A DNA stretch of 64,000 nt, taken from assembly GCA_965221935.1 (NCBI GenBank), contig CBDCSZ010000036.1, positions 186,001 to 250,000 of the forward strand, written 5' to 3'. The notes under the pieces are model-generated. The model saw only the letters and a list, made by a program, of their open reading frames with translations. It was not told the origin of the DNA and did no database searches. Position 1 is the stretch's first letter; every line of letters begins with the position of its first letter. The translations under genes and the position numbers were made by a program. Of this stretch, positions 55,802 to 64,000 are shown in pieces. The stretch comes from JAPOXR01 sp965221935. Lineage in GTDB: Bacteria > Pseudomonadota > Alphaproteobacteria > Rhodobacterales > Rhodobacteraceae.

Positions 55802-55867
55802 CATGAAGACAATAAACGGAAAAACCGTCTTCATCTCAGGGGGAGCGAGTGGACTCGGGCTGAGATA
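55802..55867 (+). pseudogene. Short-chain dehydrogenase, N-terminal fragment
   Basis: Twenty-one codons, MKTINGKTVFISGGASGLGL then Arg and stop. GGASGLG is the cofactor loop of classical SDRs. It is cut directly by a permease fragment. A matching C-terminus is at 45225-45322. Confidence 0.65.
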
Positions 55868-55868
55868 G

Positions 55869-56191
55869 ATTGCCCGTCACTTTTGAGCTTGCGGTCTTGT
55901 CTATGGTAATAGCCGTCCTCATAGCCCTCCCTATCGGTACCTATTCCGCGATACGGCAGGACAAGATGGGCGACTACTTCGCGCGCAGCTTTGGGTTCTC
56001 GCTATCGCGGTACCCAACTTCTGGCTAGGGACTTTGGTCGTCGTCTTCCTCTCGATTTGGGGGGTGGGTGGTCTCCGCCGCTAGAGTCTGTCAGTTTCAC
56101 GAATGATCCGCTGGGAAACCTGAAGATGTTGATCATTCCGTCTCTTGTTTTGGGCATGGCGATGTCGGGGATGGTCATGAGGATGATGTGA
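55869..56191 (+). pseudogene. oppB-like permease, internal fragment
   Basis: The frames read LPVTFELAVLSMVIAVLIAL, PIGTYSAIRQDKMGDYFARS and, after frameshifts near 56000 and 56080, VSFTNDPLGNLKMLIIPSLV then LGMAMSGMVMRMM. This is the middle of a DppB-type permease closely related to the intact oppB at 38260-39240. Both ends are missing. Evidence of a second opp operon. Confidence 0.75.
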
Positions 56192-56227
56192 CCTGCCCCC
56201 CTTAACCGGATCCAAACGCTTAGGACA

Positions 56228-57515
56228 CTCGCCAAAATAACTTGACTATTTGGCGCTGTCGTGCCATGCGTATACCATGGATGGTGTGGCGGACACGATT
56301 CGATCCAAGCACACAGCGCTGGAAGCGGTTCTGGACGAGCGCTCGCGGCGCCTGTGGGCGGCGGCTGAAGCCCGCGCGCTCGGCCGCGGCGGCATTGCCC
56401 GGGTCGTCGAGGCGACGGGGATGTCCCGCAACACGGTCCGCGCCGGCCTGAGCGAGCTGGACCATGGTGCGGCGGCGGCGGTATCCGCGCCGGCCGGGCG
56501 GACCCGCCGTCCCGGCGGCGGCCGCAAACGCCTGTCCGACCATGACCCGGGCCTGGTGACGGCGCTGGAGCTCCATCTCGAGCCGGCGACGCGCGGAGAT
56601 CCGGAACGCCCGCTCCGCTGGACGTCGCTGAGCGCGCGCCGCCTCGCGGACGCTCTCAGCGCAGAAGGCCATCCGGTCAGCGAGCGCACGGTCAACCGGC
56701 TGCTGCACTCCCTCGGCTACAGCCTGCAGTCCAACCGCAAGACGGTTGAGGGCCGCCGGCATCCGGACCGCGACGCGCAGTTCCGGCGCATTGACCGCAG
56801 GGTGCGGGCCTTCCAGAAGCTGGGCCAGCCGGTCATCTCGGTCGACACGAAGAAAAAGGAGCTTGTCGGCCCCTTCCGCAACGGCGGCAGGGAATGGCGG
56901 CCGAAGGGAACACCAGTGCAGGTCCGCGTCCACGGTTTTCCCGACCCGGAGCTCGGCAAGGCGATACCCTATGGCGTCTATGACATGACGGCCGACAAGG
57001 GCTGGGTCAGCGTCGGAACCGACCATGACACCGCGTCATTCGCGGTGGAGAGCGTGCGGCGGTGGTGGCAGAGCATGGGCCGCCCCCTGTGCCGGGACGC
57101 CCGCAGGCTCCTGATCACGGCCGACGGCGGCGGCTCCAACAGCAGCCGGAACCGGATGTGGAAACTCGAACTGCAGCGCCTCGCCGACGAGCTCGGCCTG
57201 AAGATCTCGGTCTGCCACTTCCCGCCGGGCACGAGCAAGTGGAACAAGATCGAGCACCGCATGTTCTGCCACATCACCCGGAACTGGCGCGGACGGCCCC
57301 TGGTCAGCTGCCGGGTCATCGTCGAGCTCATCGCCGCCACCACGACCCGCGCCGGTCTGAAGATCCGGTCGCGGATCGACGACAACGAGTATCCGCTCGG
57401 CGTCAAGGTTTCCGACGAACGGATGAAGACCCTGAAAATCCGCCGCGACGGCTTCCACGGCGACTGGAACTACACCCTGATCAACAGGTCATCCTGATCA
57501 TGTTATTTTGGCGAG
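56228..57515 (+). mobile_element. ISAzo13-family element, 1288 bp
   Basis: Inverted ends CTCGCCAAAATAAC (56228-56241) and GTTATTTTGGCGAG (57502-57515) are perfect over 14 bases. I do not see a convincing target duplication. Confidence 0.85.
56277..57497 (+). CDS. ISAzo13-family transposase (Rhodopirellula-type DDE)
   Basis: The 406-residue protein has an N-terminal helix-turn-helix (IARVVEATGMSRNTVRAGLS), a second DNA-binding region (SERTVNRLLHSLGYSLQSNR) and a DDE core: VISVDTKKKELVGPFRNGGR, LLITADGGGSNSSRNRMWKL and GTSKWNKIEHRMFCHITRNW with the Glu. The ATG at 56277 is chosen over an in-frame ATG 27 bases upstream by similarity to relatives' N-termini. Intact. Confidence 0.9.
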   Translation: MDGVADTIRSKHTALEAVLDERSRRLWAAAEARALGRGGIARVVEATGMSRNTVRAGLSELDHGAAAAVSAPAGRTRRPGGGRKRLSDHDPGLVTALELHLEPATRGDPERPLRWTSLSARRLADALSAEGHPVSERTVNRLLHSLGYSLQSNRKTVEGRRHPDRDAQFRRIDRRVRAFQKLGQPVISVDTKKKELVGPFRNGGREWRPKGTPVQVRVHGFPDPELGKAIPYGVYDMTADKGWVSVGTDHDTASFAVESVRRWWQSMGRPLCRDARRLLITADGGGSNSSRNRMWKLELQRLADELGLKISVCHFPPGTSKWNKIEHRMFCHITRNWRGRPLVSCRVIVELIAATTTRAGLKIRSRIDDNEYPLGVKVSDERMKTLKIRRDGFHGDWNYTLINRSS

Positions 57516-57574
57516 AGGCCTTAGTTGTCGACATGTGGCATATCCCTTTCTCTTCGAGAATTGACGGCGTCTGT

Positions 57575-57890
57575 CTATGCCGCCTTGATATGCCGCCCTT
57601 TCCGGTCCGTCACCAACTTCCGGGCATATCCCCCATGGGGGGATATAATCCTCAATTTGAAGCTCCATCGCTTACTCCCCGAGGAGGGCAGCGTGGATTG
57701 ATCGTTGACCCGCGCGTAGACGATCACCTTCGCCCTCGCGTTGTACCGGAAGAACAATCGGAACTGTCTGCCGATCCTGGCGCGCCGCCAATGGCGGTAG
57801 CGCGGGCCGAGGGTGCTGCCCTGGCGGTACTCGTCCCGGGATGGATCCTGCGGGACGACCTCCAGCATCAGCCGGCTCAACATTTCACGC
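57575..57890 (-). pseudogene. YhaV-type toxin fragment
   Basis: The minus strand encodes LSRLMLEVVPQDPSRDEYRQ, GSTLGPRYRHWRRARIGRQF and RLFFRYNARAKVIVYARVND, which is the central RNase fold of YhaV toxins. The N-terminal third is missing (stop codons upstream) and the C-terminus after YARVND diverges (SGSKRWSFKLRIIS), probably by frameshift or fusion. No PrlF-type antitoxin gene is seen beside it. Confidence 0.6.
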
Positions 57891-58014
57891 CAATTTGGGA
57901 TGACGCACCAGGCATTGAGGCGAAAGACGGGCTATTCTCCTCATTGAACGAAGCGAATCGACTTGTCTAATGACGAGAACGACACTATCTTCTCCTCATC
58001 CAGTGAGGAGAACC

Positions 58015-59112
58015 ATGTATATCTGGGAGCAACAGGGCTGGCCTCAGTTCACTTGGGACGACGGGAGGCTGCTTGAGCCTCTCGCAGCCGCACGCCTGAA
58101 GCAAGGGCGGCTTCTCGGAGGTATGGCAAGCCTCGGCTTCGACTTGAAGCTTGAGGCGCAGCTCGAAGCGCTGACGGAAGACGTTATCAAGAGCTCGGAG
58201 ATCGAAGGTGAGATTCTTGAACGTGACAGCGTGCGATCATCGCTCGCGCGCCGCCTCGGCCTGCCCACGGCGGCAGTCGCGCCGGCAGACCGGCGGACCG
58301 AAGGCGTCGTCGAAATGATGCTCGACGCTACCGAGAACCACGGGGCATTACTGACGTCCGAACGACTGTTCGGCTGGCAGGCGGCATTGTTCCCGACAGG
58401 CTATTCGGGAATGCACAAGATTAAGACGGGCGCATGGCGCGACGATGCGGAAGGACCGATGCAGGTCGTTTCGGGACCGATCGGCCGTCAGCGTGTGCAT
58501 TACCAGGCGCCGCCGGCTCAGCAACTCGACGCCGAGATGCAGGCGTTCCTGGACTGGTTCAATTGCGGAAGCGAACCCGAAGGCCTGTTGCGTGCCGGTC
58601 TGGCACATCTCTGGTTCGTGACTATCCACCCGTTCGAGGACGGTAACGGCCGTGTCGCGCGCGCGATCGCCGATCAGGCTCTGGCGCAGTCGGAGGACTC
58701 GGGACAGCGTTTCTACAGCATGTCGAGTCAGATCCGGAAGGAACGCTCCGACTACTATGACGCGCTCGAAAGCGCGCAGAAAGGCACGCTCGGCGTTACC
58801 GACTGGCTGGTCTGGTTCCTCGACTGCTTTTCGCGCGCGATCGATGGCGCAGACTCGGCTTGCGCGGATGTTCTGCGCAAGGCCGATTTCTGGCAACGCT
58901 ACGCCCGCGAGCCCTTCACCAAACGTCAAAAGGCGGTGCTCAACAGGTTTCTCGACGGTTTCGAGGGCAAGCTGACAGCAAGGAAATGGGCAGTGATCGG
59001 CAAATGTTCGATACCGTCGGCGCAGCGCGACATCAATGAATTGGCCGAGCGCGGAATCCTTCGCCGCAATCCGGGCGGCAGCAAGAAAACAAGCTATGAC
59101 CTGATGATGTAG
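58015..59112 (+). CDS. Fic-domain protein (class II, AMP transferase type)
   Basis: The 365-residue protein has a DUF4172-like N-terminus (WEQQGWPQFTWDDGRLLEPL), an inhibitory helix with SSEIEG (Ser60-xxx-Glu64-Gly65), the Fic core with HPFEDGNGR (His205) and a C-terminal winged helix (KWAVIGKCSIPSAQRDINEL). It would transfer AMP from ATP to a target protein; Glu64 blocks ATP until relieved. The ATG at 58015 follows GTGAGGAG; an upstream in-frame ATG is less likely. Flanked by a YhaV fragment, so it sits in a toxin-rich, transposon-rich stretch. Intact. Confidence 0.92.
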   Translation: MYIWEQQGWPQFTWDDGRLLEPLAAARLKQGRLLGGMASLGFDLKLEAQLEALTEDVIKSSEIEGEILERDSVRSSLARRLGLPTAAVAPADRRTEGVVEMMLDATENHGALLTSERLFGWQAALFPTGYSGMHKIKTGAWRDDAEGPMQVVSGPIGRQRVHYQAPPAQQLDAEMQAFLDWFNCGSEPEGLLRAGLAHLWFVTIHPFEDGNGRVARAIADQALAQSEDSGQRFYSMSSQIRKERSDYYDALESAQKGTLGVTDWLVWFLDCFSRAIDGADSACADVLRKADFWQRYAREPFTKRQKAVLNRFLDGFEGKLTARKWAVIGKCSIPSAQRDINELAERGILRRNPGGSKKTSYDLMM

Positions 59113-59922
59113 GCATGGGCATGTTCACTAAGTGCAAATCGTGGGACGCAGCGGCGCGAAGCTATGTGATTCGGTTTCGCTGAACTTGACCAAGTAGCAA
59201 CCAAGGCGCCGATGGGGAGGCCCAAAGGCTGGGTCCGCCGTCGGTTGATCCTCCCCACCAGCATGATCCACGTTCAGGTTGACAAACAATAAGGACTGAC
59301 GACGGCAAGGGAGCGTTACAGGCCGGAGGCGACTCGACACATGAAACGCTGAGTTGCCACTGGTCGCGTTCCAACTCTCGGCGGTTCGCGGGTCGCAAGA
59401 ACCGCCTGTCCTGTCGAGCTTTTAGAGGCGTTGCAAAGCAAAGCCACTGACACAGTAGAGTACCACCGACTGGCGCAACACGGTCCTGCTGGTATCCGTG
59501 GAGGGCAGGATCGATGGCAAGACGGTCGGCAGGCTGGAGCAAGCGATGAGGAACCGCCGCCCGATCCGTGGGGTGGATCGCAGCCTTCTACACTGCCGCT
59601 CGCCGATGATCCGTCGGTCTTTTCTCCCGCTGCCCGCGAAGTCCAAGACTGCAGCGATCAAGGCCAAATTCCGGAAGGGGCACATGCCGATTGGGAGAGA
59701 ATCCATACCGGAAGTGCATGAGTCGTTGCGCCCTTGCTTCCTGGAGAGCGGTTGGAATGGATGGATTCCCGTGTATCAGGGCAGCGGAACTCGTATTTCT
59801 CCGTCCCATGCATTGGCTTCCCTTATCCCGACCTGAACAAATTGGTATTGGCGGCCAGTCCATTCCTCAACTACGTGCCATGGCTGGACCGCGGCTGCTG
59901 CTTGGAAACGAGAGGCGCAGGA
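59113..59922. other. No firm gene; possible STAS-like remnant
   Basis: No complete gene. Between about 59475 and 59560 the plus strand reads VLLVSVEGRIDGKTVGRLEQ, AMRNRRP, reminiscent of a STAS/anti-anti-sigma strand-helix unit, but too short to be sure. The rest shows overlapping short frames only. Confidence 0.3.
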
Positions 59923-60081
59923 ATGTTCGAGAAGCGCAACGACCTGCTCAAGTTTCTGAGCGTCGCTGAGACAGGAAAGATCTCCATGGCGGCAGACCGG
60001 CTGGGAATGACCCAACCAGCGCTGTCCCGCGTCGCAGTCAGGCTCGAAAGGCAGTTCGGAGGCCGGTTGTTCTCTTTCCAT
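59923..60081 (+). pseudogene. LysR-family regulator, N-terminal fragment
   Basis: From ATG: MFEKRNDLLKFLSVAETGKI, SMAADRLGMTQPALSRVAVR and LERQFGGRLFS, the LysR winged helix. The sequence departs immediately after RLFS, and the effector domain is missing. Confidence 0.8.
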
Positions 60082-60180
60082 GTCCGTTTCTCCTTGCTGA
60101 ACGCGCGCCTTCCGCGCGCGCCGGGAGAATCCGGAATCCGCCGCCGAGGCTCAACAGAAACCGACGACGCCCTTGTTTGG

Positions 60181-60427
60181 CCGTATGTGGACGCCCCCCT
60201 GAGCGCAACCGGGAATTTCAGAAACACAGGAAGCCTGCAGTCGGGCGCTGTCGTATGTCCGGCCTCTCAGATGCGGCGCTGTCGGCCGCGGGCCCGCATG
60301 GTGTTCGCGGACCGGATCCAAATCGCTTTCGCGGGCTCGAAGCCCTGCGGCTATTCCTGGTTCTTCCGGCCCCGTCTTTCCGACTCTTGCCCCTGCGCTG
60401 TCCTTCGCTCCCGGCGCACAGTCCGGG
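60181..60427 (-). mobile_element. IS110 right-end fragment
   Basis: From CCGTATGTGGACGCCCCCC this stretch repeats, in inverted order, the 3' flank of the IS110 at 53100-53364, with about 90% identity by eye. It is interrupted by the complete DruA-IS4 element and resumes for some 17 bases after the duplicated 10-mer. Confidence 0.75.
60418..60427. repeat. Target duplication ACAGTCCGGG (left)
   Basis: Repeated exactly at 62882-62891 on the other side of the DruA-IS4 element. Confidence 0.93.
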
Positions 60428-62881
60428 CAATGGCATTCGGATAGACTTGCCGTTCCGGGCGCGGTTTTTTGCGGCCTGCAAGGCGTTGATATAACGGGAC
60501 ATCGGCGCGGGAATATTTTTTTCACCGCCCCCCTTGACATGCGCTTGGCGATCTGCATGCTGTGGTCATGCAGATTCGGGAATCACCCATGGACCAGCGA
60601 ATCATCGACCTCAAGTCGACCACCTTTTCGGGCCGCCGCCTGAACCGGCGGCAGATCGCCGACATCCAGGAGACCGTCGGGATGCTCCCGAACGACTGCC
60701 GCAGCGAACTTGCGAAGACCATCTGCGAGCATCTCGGATGGAAGACGGCGAAGGGGGCCTACAGGGTCGGGGCCTGCCTCGGGATGCTGGAGGCGCTGGA
60801 GAGCCACGGCATCCTGACGCTTCCGCCGAAGCGGGAGGGCAGCGTCCGCGACATGAGGGCCGTCGACGCGCCGGCCTGGACCTCCGCCTCGGACCCGCAG
60901 CCGGAGATCGCGGCGGAGCTGTCCGGGCTGCGTCCGCTCCGCGTCGAGCCGGTCACCGACACCGAAGGACGGCAGCTGTGGAACGCCTTCGTCGACCGCC
61001 ACCACTATCTCGGCCACAGGCGCCCCTTTGGGGCGCATATCCGCTGCTTTGTGACCGACCGGGACGGCCGCAGGCTGGGGTGCCTGCTGTTCGATGCGGT
61101 GACGAAGAGGCTCCCGTGCCGTGACGGCTGGATCGGATGGACGGACCGGACACGCGACCGCAGGCGGCGCCTGATGGTGGTCAACTCCCGCTTTCTGGTG
61201 TTTCCATGGGTGCGGTCGAAGAACCTGGCGTCCTCGGCTCTGGCCATGGCGACACGGCGTCTGGCGGACGACTGGGAGCGCATCCACGGGCACCGGCCGG
61301 TCCTCTGCGAGACCTTCATCGACGAGACCCGGTTCAGGGCCTCGTGCTGCCGCGCCGCCAACTGGAAACGCATCGGGGAGACCTCCGGCAGGGGAAAGAC
61401 GCGCAAGGGCGTTTATGTGATGCCGCTCTGCGCGGGCGCCCGCGGGATCCTGCGAGGCGCGCGTGACGCGGGACAGCGGAAGCCTCCGACCCGGGCCGAA
61501 AGGGGCCGCTCGGCGGCCTCCGACCGCCGCTTCGGCCGCCGCTGGGAGGCGCTTGTCGCGGCCGCCGCGGCGGTCGCGGCGCGCGAGGACGCGCGCTGGC
61601 AGAAGCGCCGCCGCGTGTTCGACAGCCTGCTGATCATACTGTTCGTGTTCCGCCTCGTCGCCGCGCCGCGCGGGCAGGGGTGCCGCGCCACGCTGTGCGA
61701 ACTCTGGGAACAGTGCGCGGCGGCCGGCATCGAGCTGCCGCAGGACGAGCCTCCGGCGGCGTCGACCGCCTGCGAGGCGCGGGAGAAGCTCGACGAAGCC
61801 GCGTTCCGGAGGGTGCACAGGGATATCCTCGCCCACAGCCCCGACGGCGCCCTGTGGAAGGGACACCGCGTGTTCGCCGTCGACGGCTCGAAGATCACCC
61901 TGCCGAGGGAACTGCTGCGCGCCGGCTACCGCATTCCGAACGACAACGCCCACTGCCCCCAGGGCATGGTCAGCGTCCTTTACAGGCTGCGCGACCGCAT
62001 CCCGGTCGACTTCGACCTCTTCGGCCACGAGAACGAACGCGCCGCCGCCGCCACCCATCTCGACCATGCCGCCGAAGGCGATGTCATCGTCTGCGACCGG
62101 GGATACTGGTCCTTCGAAATGGCCCTGCTCCACCGGATGCGGAAGCTGAACTTCGTCTTCCGCATCCAGGGGAACGCCAATCCGGCCTTCAATGCCTTCA
62201 TCAACTCCGAAAAGACCGACAGCGTCATCACCCTCAAGGCGCCCAGGGACGCAGCCGCGCTGCGCGGACAGAGCCTCCGCATCCGCCTGGTCAAACACAC
62301 CGCCGCCGACACCACGCACTGTCTCGCGACATCCCTGCTCGAAGCCCGGCGCCACAGCATTCCGGCGCTCTCTGACCTTTATCACGGACGCTGGCAGATC
62401 GAAGAGGGATACAAGACGGGAAAGGCCGTGATCGAGCGCTTCCACGCAAAGTCGGAGCGCGGCGTCCGCCAGGAACTCTACGCCGCCTTCACACTGATCA
62501 CCCTCGCGCGCCTGTTCGCCAACCGCTGCGACCATGACATCAGCCGCGGTCCCGGCGATGACGGCCTGCCGGCCATGCGCGCCAACTTCAGGAACGGGCT
62601 GAGACTGGTGGGGCGCGAAATCGAGGCCATGTTCCTCAGGCAGAGCGAAATGGCCGCGCAATCGGTCAGGCGGATCATGACCGGCCTCTCGCAATGCATC
62701 CAGCGCGAAAGGCCGGGGCGAAACCACAGGAGGGAATCCAGGCAGCCAGTGAGCAAGTGGCAGAGACGACGCGCCGCCTGACAGAACCAGACCGCCAGAA
62801 AGCCCCCGGCTTCCGGCAAAAAGCCCGAAGCGCGGGGGTTTCCTTATCCGAACGGCCAAAATCGTTATCCGAATGCCATTG
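60428..62881 (+). mobile_element. DruA-IS4 type transposon, complete copy, 2454 bp
   Basis: Ends CAATGGCATTCGGATAGAC and, inverted, CAATGGCATTCGGATAACG are flanked by the perfect 10-base duplication ACAGTCCGGG. Only one gene is carried. The intact ends, duplication and open transposase gene indicate recent transposition. Confidence 0.93.
60589..62781 (+). CDS. Transposase with N-terminal DruA (DUF4338) domain and C-terminal IS4-type DDE domain
   Basis: The 730-residue protein is about twice the IS4 norm. Residues ~15-85 form a helical region (RRLNRRQIADIQETVGMLPN). Residues ~110-285 match DUF4338/DruA: DRHHYLGHRRPFGAHIRCFV, DGWIGWTDRTRDRRRRLMVV, NSRFLVFPWVRSKNLASSAL and VLCETFIDETRFRASCCRAA. 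The DDE domain follows: Asp432 in FAVDGSKITLPREL, Asp503 in VIVCDRGYWSFEM, Glu605 in YHGRWQIEEGYKTGK, which fits the Y-2-R-3-E-6-K signature exactly. I prefer ATG at 60589 by comparison with copy 2. The DruA domain is otherwise known from the Druantia anti-phage system. Confidence 0.9.
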   Translation: MDQRIIDLKSTTFSGRRLNRRQIADIQETVGMLPNDCRSELAKTICEHLGWKTAKGAYRVGACLGMLEALESHGILTLPPKREGSVRDMRAVDAPAWTSASDPQPEIAAELSGLRPLRVEPVTDTEGRQLWNAFVDRHHYLGHRRPFGAHIRCFVTDRDGRRLGCLLFDAVTKRLPCRDGWIGWTDRTRDRRRRLMVVNSRFLVFPWVRSKNLASSALAMATRRLADDWERIHGHRPVLCETFIDETRFRASCCRAANWKRIGETSGRGKTRKGVYVMPLCAGARGILRGARDAGQRKPPTRAERGRSAASDRRFGRRWEALVAAAAAVAAREDARWQKRRRVFDSLLIILFVFRLVAAPRGQGCRATLCELWEQCAAAGIELPQDEPPAASTACEAREKLDEAAFRRVHRDILAHSPDGALWKGHRVFAVDGSKITLPRELLRAGYRIPNDNAHCPQGMVSVLYRLRDRIPVDFDLFGHENERAAAATHLDHAAEGDVIVCDRGYWSFEMALLHRMRKLNFVFRIQGNANPAFNAFINSEKTDSVITLKAPRDAAALRGQSLRIRLVKHTAADTTHCLATSLLEARRHSIPALSDLYHGRWQIEEGYKTGKAVIERFHAKSERGVRQELYAAFTLITLARLFANRCDHDISRGPGDDGLPAMRANFRNGLRLVGREIEAMFLRQSEMAAQSVRRIMTGLSQCIQRERPGRNHRRESRQPVSKWQRRRAA

Positions 62882-62891
62882 ACAGTCCGGG
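62882..62891. repeat. Target duplication ACAGTCCGGG (right)
   Basis: Matches 60418-60427. Confidence 0.93.
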
Positions 62892-62908
62892 GGCCGCCGG
62901 ATCACGCC

Positions 62909-64000
62909 CAATGGCATTTCCTTAACGATTCGGCGTCATTTCCTTAAGGGGGCGCGCCATTTCCGGGGCGGCTTCGCCCCTTTTCCGGCAAGGTTCGGTT
63001 TCAGGTCACGCGGTCTGGTGTCGTCTCCGCTGCCACTTTCCGACGGGTTTTTGGGACCGGCGCGGGAATGACCGTCCCGGCCGCAGCCGCGCCCGGGCCG
63101 CGAGGACCGAGGTCGCCACGCGGCTCACGGCGTCGGCCAGCGCCGACGTCTGCGTCAGGATCAGCTCCTCGAGACTGCCGGCCAGCATGGCCAGCGCGTT
63201 TGTGAAGTTCGTCCGCATCTTCGGCAGATCGCCTTCGTGCGCTTCGTCCAGCGCGGCGTCTCCGCGGTTCGTGAACAGGCGCGCCATGGCGATCAGGTTG
63301 AAGCGGGCGCAGAGCTCCTGGCGGACGCCGCGTTCGCTTCTGCCGTGGAACTCCTCCACCGCGGGGGTTGTCTTGGATATCTTGAACAGCTCCTCGATCG
63401 ACCAGCGCCCGTGATAGAGTTCCGAGAGGTCTTTCCGGCTGTATCGCTCCGTATCGGCGAGGGTCGTGGCGAGCACACAGCGGCTTTCTCCGATGTCGTA
63501 TCGGACCAGGCGCAGGACAATCGGGGAGGACGGCTCCGGGATGCCCGCGGCCTTCAGCCTGCGCAGGGCGTTTTTGCCCGGGGTGATCCTGACGAGGGCG
63601 TCGTCGCGGTCCCCGTCGCGGAATCTGTCGAACCCGGCTGCGGAGTTGCGCTGGATGCGGAACACCGGGTGCAGTCCCCGCGCCGTCATGTCGCGGAGCA
63701 GGACGAAGGAGAAGTATCCGCGGTCGAAGACGACGACGTCGCCGGGCGAGAGGGCGCCGAGATGGGCGCGCGCGGCGGCGCGCTCGTCGGCGCCGGACGT
63801 GAGGGTGAAGTCGACCGGCATGCGGCTGTCGAGGCGGTAAAGACAGGACAGCAGCCCCTGCGGATAGTGGGCGCCGCCGCTCGGGAGCGGGTATCCGGCC
63901 TCGGCGAGCGGCCGCGGCAGGTTGATCTTGGAGCCGTCGACGGCGAAGGTCCGGCGCCCGTTCCAGTCCGGTCCGCGCGTGTCGCGGGCGAGGATCCCGC
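62909..64000 (-). mobile_element. DruA-IS4 type transposon, copy 3 (partial at window edge)
   Basis: The end CAATGGCATTTCCTTAACG and the following 100 bases are almost identical to copy 2 (32577 onward). The 5' part lies beyond the window. Confidence 0.88.
63006..64000 (-). CDS. DruA-IS4 type transposase, C-terminal part (incomplete at window end)
   Basis: The visible 331 codons cover the DDE domain: FAVDGSKINLPRPLAEAGYP, VVVFDRGYFSFVLLRDMTAR with the second Asp, and LYHGRWSIEELFKISK with the Glu. There is no lesion in the visible part, so unlike copy 2 this gene may be functional. It is about 97% like copy 2 and much less like the complete copy 1, so two subfamilies are present. The DruA-like N-terminus would lie to the right of the window. 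Confidence 0.88.
   Translation of the reverse strand, partial: GILARDTRGPDWNGRRTFAVDGSKINLPRPLAEAGYPLPSGGAHYPQGLLSCLYRLDSRMPVDFTLTSGADERAAARAHLGALSPGDVVVFDRGYFSFVLLRDMTARGLHPVFRIQRNSAAGFDRFRDGDRDDALVRITPGKNALRRLKAAGIPEPSSPIVLRLVRYDIGESRCVLATTLADTERYSRKDLSELYHGRWSIEELFKISKTTPAVEEFHGRSERGVRQELCARFNLIAMARLFTNRGDAALDEAHEGDLPKMRTNFTNALAMLAGSLEELILTQTSALADAVSRVATSVLAARARLRPGRSFPRRSQKPVGKWQRRRHQTA

Noticed and set aside
56220..57026. 268-codon antisense frame over the ISAzo13 transposase
   Set aside because: Shadow frame; no motif.
60583..62859. 758-codon open frame antisense to the DruA-IS4 transposase
   Set aside because: Composition artefact of GC-rich DNA; low-complexity product without domains, while the plus strand has clear catalytic motifs.

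Overview
This window reads as a decaying, insertion-sequence-saturated bacterial chromosome or genomic island. Catabolic and transport genes resemble those of soil or marine Proteobacteria: a GMC oxidoreductase, KstD-like flavoprotein, aldehyde dehydrogenase, TRAP-TAXI transporter, oligopeptide ABC transporter and FCD-type GntR regulators. These alternate with visibly more GC-rich transposons. Taxonomy cannot be settled from sequence alone; an alphaproteobacterial or symbiont-like genome undergoing IS expansion is the simplest guess. About half the metabolic genes are fragments or carry single-base frameshifts. Several frameshifts sit in homopolymers, so some may be sequencing errors. I saw no tRNA, rRNA or CRISPR array.

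Layout. 0-2.4 kb: transposon debris. 2.6-13.7 kb: a catabolic island with aldehyde dehydrogenase, a three-gene minus-strand operon (PEP-hydrolase-family protein, GMC oxidoreductase, FAD oxidoreductase), a VOC protein, an AraC regulator, a Tm-1-like protein, and broken sulfatase and TRAP genes. 13.7-16.7 kb: half an IS3, an IS5 and an IS630 that share one TA. 16.7-20.1 kb: epimerase, polysaccharide deacetylase and amidase. 20.2-24.5 kb: fragments and a RES/Xre toxin-antitoxin operon. 24.5-27.8 kb: two abutting DDE insertion sequences separated and flanked by the same 9-mer. 28.3-36.8 kb: a four-level nest of mobile elements. It consists of an IS110 gene containing a recombinase-in-trio (RIT) element and a DruA-domain IS4-like transposon, the latter in turn containing an IS1595 with a methyltransferase remnant. 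37-40.6 kb: oppC, oppB and a FadR-like regulator. 41.4-43 kb: a second RES toxin-antitoxin operon with a broken nuclease-like gene. 43-48 kb: IS1182 debris, a GntR regulator, an acetoacetate-decarboxylase-like gene and dhaK/dhaL. 48.4-55.7 kb: oppD, oppF, a second FadR-like gene split by an IS110 (itself split by an apparently ORF-less group II intron), and a peptide-binding protein. 55.8-64 kb: ISAzo13-like element, YhaV fragment, Fic protein, a complete DruA-IS4 element with a 10-bp target duplication, and the start of another.

How it fits together. The opp genes, the FadR-like paralogues and the acetoacetate-decarboxylase-like gene share upstream sequence, including the 9-mer ATATSATAT, so they may form one scattered peptide/organic-acid regulon. 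A second motif (TWTTCTATGMT) is shared by the aldehyde dehydrogenase, VOC and GntR (44.5-45.2 kb) genes. The most unusual items are the DruA-domain/DDE transposase family (one intact copy, one dead copy, one partial copy, one solo end), the ORF-less group II intron inside IS110, and the nested element stack.
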